Part shown: piece after piece, positions 59,400 to 64,000 of the stretch
Numbering within the stretch: position 1 is the stretch's first letter
Layout of the letters: each line of letters begins with the position of its first letter
NCBI GenBank assembly: GCA_017857245.1
Contig: JAFMDO010000004.1
Coordinates: 1-64,000, forward strand
Direction of reading: 5' to 3'
Length of the DNA stretch: 64,000 bases
Source: Pontimonas sp.
GTDB lineage: Bacteria > Actinomycetota > Actinomycetes > Actinomycetales > Microbacteriaceae
Position numbers and translations under genes: made by a program
The notes under the pieces: generated by a model
Database searches by the model: none
What the model saw: the letters and a program-made list of their open reading frames with translations, nothing else
Told to the model about the DNA's origin: nothing

Positions 59400-60752
59400 A
59401 TGGCGACATCTGATGAGCCTCGCGATGACCTGGCCCCCGAGCCCACTGAAGCCCCAGCGCCCAATCCCGAGGTGGTGGCAGCCCCCGAACCCGTTGACGC
59501 TGCGCAACCCGTTTCTAGCTATCGGGGTTCCCCCTTTGCGTCCCCGGCCTATGGCGGTGTTGCCGACAGCGTTGCCTCTGCCCGGACCAGCGTGATGAAC
59601 GAAGACAAGCGGCGCGCCCGGAACCTCGGCGCTTTTGTCACCGCCGCCTTGTTAGTCGGCGGGCTCCTGGGTGGCACTGCCGGCGGCGCCTTTGCGATAT
59701 GGAATTTGTCTTCGAGAGGACTGGTGACCCCTGGTGTGACAGCACCGGCCACCATCACCGTCAACACGCCTTTGCAAGCCAGTGAAATTACTGCTGTTGC
59801 TGCCAGTGCAATGCCCTCCGTCGTGACACTGGAAGTGGCGGGTCAGGCAGGATCGGGAAGCGGCTCCGGAGTGATTATTTCCGAAACCGGGCACCTGATC
59901 ACCAACGCTCATGTTGTATCTATTGGTTCCGAGGAACCGGTCATCCGGGTGACGCTCTCCGACGGCAGGCTTTTTGAAGCCGTTGTGGTCGGCCGGGACG
60001 TTGTGGCGGACATCGCCGTCGTGAAAATCAGTGATGAGGGACCGTTCCCCATCATGTCTCTGGGTGATGCCACATCTTTGAACGTCGGTGACCAGACCAT
60101 CGCCATTGGCGCCCCCCTGGGCTTGCCAGGAACAGTTACCTCGGGAATCGTTTCAGCAATCAATCGCAGCATTACCGTGGGCGCTTCTCAAGCGCCCGGG
60201 GAAGAAGATGGCCAGTTTGATTTTGACCTCCCCGGAGGTTCCCTCCTCCAGGGTCAAAGCATTTCCATCCCGGTGGTGCAAACCGACGCTTCCATCAACC
60301 CGGGTAACTCTGGTGGGGCTCTGCTTGATCGCAACGGGAAACTGATCGGTGTGAACGTCGCCATTGCCTCGACGGGAGGGCAAGGCTCCGGAAGCATCGG
60401 CTTGGGGTTTGCGATTCCCGTAAATCTTGCGTACCGAGTTGCCGCCGAAATCATTGAGACAGGTTCGGCAAGCCACGGGCTTCTGGGTGCTTTGGTGACT
60501 GATGCGCAGTCGGTAGCAAGCTCCACGGTGACCGGCGCCTATATCGACAGCGTGACTCCCGGAGGCGCGGCGTCAAGCTCAGGGGTCAGAGCGGGAGACA
60601 TTGTCACACGCTTCAACGGTTTGCCGATTACCAACCGCATTGATTTGACTGCCCAGGTGCGGAATTTACCCGGCGGTAGTCCCTCAACGCTTACCTATGT
60701 TCGCGGCGGAAATTCCTACACCGTGGAAGTAACGCTGGGGGAGCTCCCGTAG
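59400..60752 (+). CDS. S1C (HtrA/DegP-like) serine protease with PDZ domain
   Basis: GHLITNAHVV (His), DVVADIAVVKI (Asp), NPGNSGGALLD (Ser), C-terminal PDZ. Confidence 0.94.
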   Translation: MATSDEPRDDLAPEPTEAPAPNPEVVAAPEPVDAAQPVSSYRGSPFASPAYGGVADSVASARTSVMNEDKRRARNLGAFVTAALLVGGLLGGTAGGAFAIWNLSSRGLVTPGVTAPATITVNTPLQASEITAVAASAMPSVVTLEVAGQAGSGSGSGVIISETGHLITNAHVVSIGSEEPVIRVTLSDGRLFEAVVVGRDVVADIAVVKISDEGPFPIMSLGDATSLNVGDQTIAIGAPLGLPGTVTSGIVSAINRSITVGASQAPGEEDGQFDFDLPGGSLLQGQSISIPVVQTDASINPGNSGGALLDRNGKLIGVNVAIASTGGQGSGSIGLGFAIPVNLAYRVAAEIIETGSASHGLLGALVTDAQSVASSTVTGAYIDSVTPGGAASSSGVRAGDIVTRFNGLPITNRIDLTAQVRNLPGGSPSTLTYVRGGNSYTVEVTLGELP

Positions 60753-61013
60753 TTACTCGTCCCGCAGTTTTTCGTATATTTCTTTACACGTCGGACACAC
60801 GGGGAATTTCTCGGGGTCACGCCCTGGGGTCCACTTCTTGCCGCACAGAGCGATAACGGCTTTTCCGCTGATTGCGCTGGAAAGAATCTTGTCTTTTTTT
60901 ACATAGTGGGAGTAGCGGTCGTGATCGCCTTCATCGAGCTGCTCCTCTTCGAGAAGCTTTTCGAGTTCGAGGTCAAGGACGTCTGTTCCCCCGCCTGCAT
61001 CATCGACTGACAT
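60753..61013 (-). CDS. DUF3039 family protein
   Basis: DRYSHYVKKDKILSSAISGKAVIALCGKKWTPGRDPEKFPVCPTCKEIYE. Confidence 0.92.
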   Translation of the reverse strand: MSVDDAGGGTDVLDLELEKLLEEEQLDEGDHDRYSHYVKKDKILSSAISGKAVIALCGKKWTPGRDPEKFPVCPTCKEIYEKLRDE

Positions 61014-61022
61014 AGCTCTATG

Positions 61023-62321
61023 TTATTCCTCACCCACGAGGCGAACGGGAAGCGCGGGATCCCCGGGGCTGAGCGAGAACGCCGTATCGGGGAGTGTGGC
61101 GATGGTTGCCAGGTGGTGTTCTCTGGCCCTGGCGAGGGTTTCAGCAGGGCTGAGCGAGCTTTGGCTGATGCCACCAAGCATGAAATGCTCGCTGAGCTCT
61201 CCAGCCCCTTCGGGGGGATTGCCCTGACCCACCGTCAGTACTTCCTCGTGGGCTCGGCCCTTCCGGAATGTTCGGAACGCTCGCTTCTTTCCCCCAGGGT
61301 TTGTTTTGTGGAAGCTCTTCTTTGCCACGTCTAACCACTGCCCGTTATCGTCCATTCGAGAAACCAACTTGTAGACGAGGCCCGCTGCAGGGTAGCCAGA
61401 GCCAGTCACCACACTGGTTCCCACTCCAAAAACGTCCACTGGGGCGCCCCGTAGGCCCGCAATCGTGTGTTCGTTGAGATCATTGGTCACCACGATTTTT
61501 GTCTGCTGAGCACCCAGTTGGTCCAGGTGTGCCCGCACCTGTGACACCACCACCGGTAGATCCCCGGAATCGATGCGCACAGCGCCCAACGAGGTCCCCG
61601 CAATCGCGATTGCTCGTTCGACTCCTTTGCGCATGTCATAGGTGTCGATGAGCAAGGTGGTGTTGGGTCCCATTGTTGCAATCTGAGCCCGGAAGGCCTC
61701 TTCTTCGCTGTCGTGAACCAGCGTGAAAGAGTGGGCTGCCGTTCCCTTGGTGGGAATGTCGTAGCGCTCGCCGGCGTGGAGGTTGCTGGTGGCAGCAAAG
61801 CCGGCGAGGTAGGCCGCTCGGGCCGCCGCCACAGCGGCGCTTTCATGGGCACGCCTGGCTCCCATCTCGATCAGCGTTCGTGTTCCCGCTGCCTGCACCA
61901 TCCGTGAAGCGGCAGTGGCGACAGCGCAGTCGTAGTTGAGGACACTGAGGATCAGGGTTTCTAACAGCACGGCCTCGGCAAAGGTGCCCTCCACTTGCAA
62001 AATGGGCGAGCCTGGGAAATAGATATCTCCTTCTCGGTAGCCGGTGATGTCCCCCCCAAACCGATAGTTGGCGAGCCACTCGAGGGTGTCATCGCTCACA
62101 ATGCAGTGGCGAGAGAGAAATTCCAGCTCGTTTTGATGGAACCGGAACTGGGCAATGGCCTCTATGAGGCGTCCGGTGCCGGCGACCACGCCGTAGGGCC
62201 TGCGGTCGGGTAAAGATCGGGAAAAAACTTCAAACACCGCCTGGCGATCGGCCCTTTTTGACGCGCGGGCGGCATCCACCATGGTGAGCTCGTAATGGTC
62301 AGTAAATAGCGCGGTGGACAC
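61023..62321 (-). CDS. pncB: nicotinate phosphoribosyltransferase
   Basis: STALFTDHYELTMVDAA, EMGARRAHESAAVAAARAAYLAGFAATSN, VRIDSGDL, VFGVGTSVVTGSG. Confidence 0.95.
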   Translation of the reverse strand: MSTALFTDHYELTMVDAARASKRADRQAVFEVFSRSLPDRRPYGVVAGTGRLIEAIAQFRFHQNELEFLSRHCIVSDDTLEWLANYRFGGDITGYREGDIYFPGSPILQVEGTFAEAVLLETLILSVLNYDCAVATAASRMVQAAGTRTLIEMGARRAHESAAVAAARAAYLAGFAATSNLHAGERYDIPTKGTAAHSFTLVHDSEEEAFRAQIATMGPNTTLLIDTYDMRKGVERAIAIAGTSLGAVRIDSGDLPVVVSQVRAHLDQLGAQQTKIVVTNDLNEHTIAGLRGAPVDVFGVGTSVVTGSGYPAAGLVYKLVSRMDDNGQWLDVAKKSFHKTNPGGKKRAFRTFRKGRAHEEVLTVGQGNPPEGAGELSEHFMLGGISQSSLSPAETLARAREHHLATIATLPDTAFSLSPGDPALPVRLVGEE

Positions 62322-62373
62322 TCTCCAACCCTATCTCTGGGTCGGGCTCTAGAATGAGGGGGGCGGGAGGCAA

Positions 62374-63777
62374 GTGCACGCCCGGGACATGACGACCGAA
62401 AGGGGTAGGCCAGACATGGTGTTTGACCCTGACGTCTTCACCGAATTTCGGTATCTGGCGGCCCACATCGATCGCGCGAGTGCTCGAGTTGATTTCGATT
62501 TTGAGCTCGCGGGTCCTTCCCGGACCGAAGTATTTCGCGAGACAGTGACCTTTACGCCGGTCCGAGCAGACCGCGACGTCGATTGGCTGCGCGTGGAAGG
62601 CTTAGTCGCCATTTTGGGTGCCGTGATCGGTTTGAGTTACTACAAGGCCGCAGCACCCCAGCGCTACGTGATTTCCCAAGGGGGCATCACCGCCGCAGGT
62701 GTGAGCTACCTCACCACCGTTCTCTCAAAGGGGCTGGCAGAGTTTGCCTTCCGCAATGAGCTTCCGGGTCTTCTGGAACCAGAAATCGTTGTCACCGGGG
62801 GAGCCTCACCCGAGTTCCCGGCGGAGTCGCACGTCACGCCCGATGGTGACCCGTTGGTCCCCATCGGAGGCGGTAAAGACTCTGTTGTAACCGTGGAACT
62901 TCTCGCAGCAGCGCGGATGCACCCGGTTCAATTTGCCGTGAATCCCAACCAGGTTATTTTTCGGGTGGGTCGAGTTAAGGGCCATCCGGTGATCCCGGCA
63001 ACCCGGGAGATTGACGAGCGCCTCCTCGAGCTCAACTCTGAAGGTGCGTTGAATGGTCACGTCCCGGTCACCGCAATCAACTCTCTGATTTCTCTGGTGC
63101 AAGCACGCATTATTGGGCTGGGTCCCGTGGTGATGTCCCTGGAAGCCTCTGCCTCTGAAGCAACCCTGGTGTGGGATGGGGTCGAAGTAAACCATCAGTG
63201 GTCTAAATCCGAAGAAGCCGAAGGCCTCCTTCACGACATGTTGGGTCCGCAAGCGGGCTTATCCGCAGGGGCATACTTCTCCTTGCTCCGCCCCTATAGC
63301 GAGCTCAAGATTGCCCGCTACTTTTCGGGCTTGCGGGAATACCACCCCGTGATCACCAGCTGTAATCGAGCGTTCCGCCGTGGCGTGGACGATGCAAGGT
63401 GGTGCGCCAATTGCGATAAATGTCGCTTCATTTTCTTGATTCTGAGCCCTTTCCTGCCAGCCTCCGCGCTGATTCGGATGTTTGCGGCCAACCTTTTGGA
63501 TGACTCCCGTCAGATTGAGGGGTATCGATCCCTGTTGGGGTTGGCCGAGCACCGACCTTTTGAATGTGTGGGGGAGCAAGCCGAATCCATGGTGGCGTTG
63601 ACCTGGATTGCGCACCAGGAGGACTGGAAAAAGTCAGTGGTGGTCACCGCTCTGGTGTCAGAAATCCCGGAGCTCCTGACACCTCATCCCGAGCTTGAAG
63701 CCCAGGTCTTGGGTCATCGTGACGGCATCTGTGGCATGCCCGGTGGCTACGAACACTTAGGCGCCATTCTTGCCTGA
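62374..63777 (+). CDS. murL: UDP-N-acetyl-alpha-D-muramoyl-L-alanyl-L-glutamate epimerase (MurL-like)
   Basis: PIGGGKDSVVTVELL PP-loop, LNGHVPVTAINSLISLVQARIIG, VNHQWSKSEE, YFSLLRPYSELKIARYF, WCANCDKCRFIFLILSPFLP, RPFECVGE; murD-like gene follows. Confidence 0.85.
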   Translation: MHARDMTTERGRPDMVFDPDVFTEFRYLAAHIDRASARVDFDFELAGPSRTEVFRETVTFTPVRADRDVDWLRVEGLVAILGAVIGLSYYKAAAPQRYVISQGGITAAGVSYLTTVLSKGLAEFAFRNELPGLLEPEIVVTGGASPEFPAESHVTPDGDPLVPIGGGKDSVVTVELLAAARMHPVQFAVNPNQVIFRVGRVKGHPVIPATREIDERLLELNSEGALNGHVPVTAINSLISLVQARIIGLGPVVMSLEASASEATLVWDGVEVNHQWSKSEEAEGLLHDMLGPQAGLSAGAYFSLLRPYSELKIARYFSGLREYHPVITSCNRAFRRGVDDARWCANCDKCRFIFLILSPFLPASALIRMFAANLLDDSRQIEGYRSLLGLAEHRPFECVGEQAESMVALTWIAHQEDWKKSVVVTALVSEIPELLTPHPELEAQVLGHRDGICGMPGGYEHLGAILA

Positions 63778-63781
63778 GGCG

Positions 63782-64000
63782 GTGTGGGGGTTGGCCGACC
63801 TCGCCCATAACACCCTGGTAATCGTCGGGGTGGGGCGCGAGGGACAGGCCATCACGGAGGTTCTCCAGGGCGGGGACTCCCCTCCACACATGGTTGCTAT
63901 CGACGGGGCAGAGGGCGATCATGCTGCGCGTTTTCGGGCCCGCTGGGGCGACACGGTTCCCCTCGTTATTCTTGAGGGAGAGGAATCTCCGATTCCCCCC
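63782..64000 (+). CDS. MurD-like UDP-N-acetylmuramoyl-L-alanine--glutamate ligase, N-terminus (truncated by window edge)
   Basis: Own translation VWGLADLAHNTLVIVGVGREGQAITEVLQ... Rossmann-type MurD N-terminus; open to window end. Confidence 0.68.
   Translation, partial: MWGLADLAHNTLVIVGVGREGQAITEVLQGGDSPPHMVAIDGAEGDHAARFRARWGDTVPLVILEGEESPIPP

Overview
The 64 kb window is chromosomal, gene-dense and moderately GC-rich. It looks like core genome from an actinobacterium, most consistent with a small-genome Microbacteriaceae member (inference from gene order and protein character). I found no rRNA, CRISPR array, transposase, integrase island or prophage. Main blocks in order: gltX 3' end, tRNA-Gln(CTG), DAG kinase, tRNA-Glu(CTC), terC, leuCD, murA, plsC, gpsA; then an alpha/beta hydrolase, a membrane-anchored MurF-like ligase and a Ddl-like ligase; DUF3515/thiL, rsmD/recG, coaD, yceD-rpmF-rnc-mutM-smc-ftsY, ffh, rpsP-KH-rimM-trmD, map, rplS-lepB-rnhB-DUF2469-dprA, xerC, ZIP transporter, tRNA-Leu(TAG), pepP, PHP, DEAD helicase, DUF3107, adnA-adnB, nudC, uvrD2, an E1/cyclodehydratase-like orphan, a zinc-protease-like protein, a PDZ protease, UPF0182, initiator tRNA-Met, nitrilase, secreted orphans, an HtrA-like protease, DUF3039, pncB, murL, and the start of a murD-like gene. 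Most notable observations: (1) a MurL-type UDP-MurNAc-L-Ala-L-Glu epimerase followed by a MurD-like gene at the right edge, which suggests the non-MurI route to D-Glu in peptidoglycan; (2) an N-terminally membrane-anchored MurF-like ligase plus hydrolase inserted beside a divergent Ddl-like gene; (3) pervasive TANNNT boxes 5-8 nt upstream of start codons, a leaderless-transcription signature, including two symmetric bidirectional promoters; (4) seven convergent gene pairs overlapping by exactly 4 bp at their stop codons. All family assignments come from reading the sequence; no database search was run.
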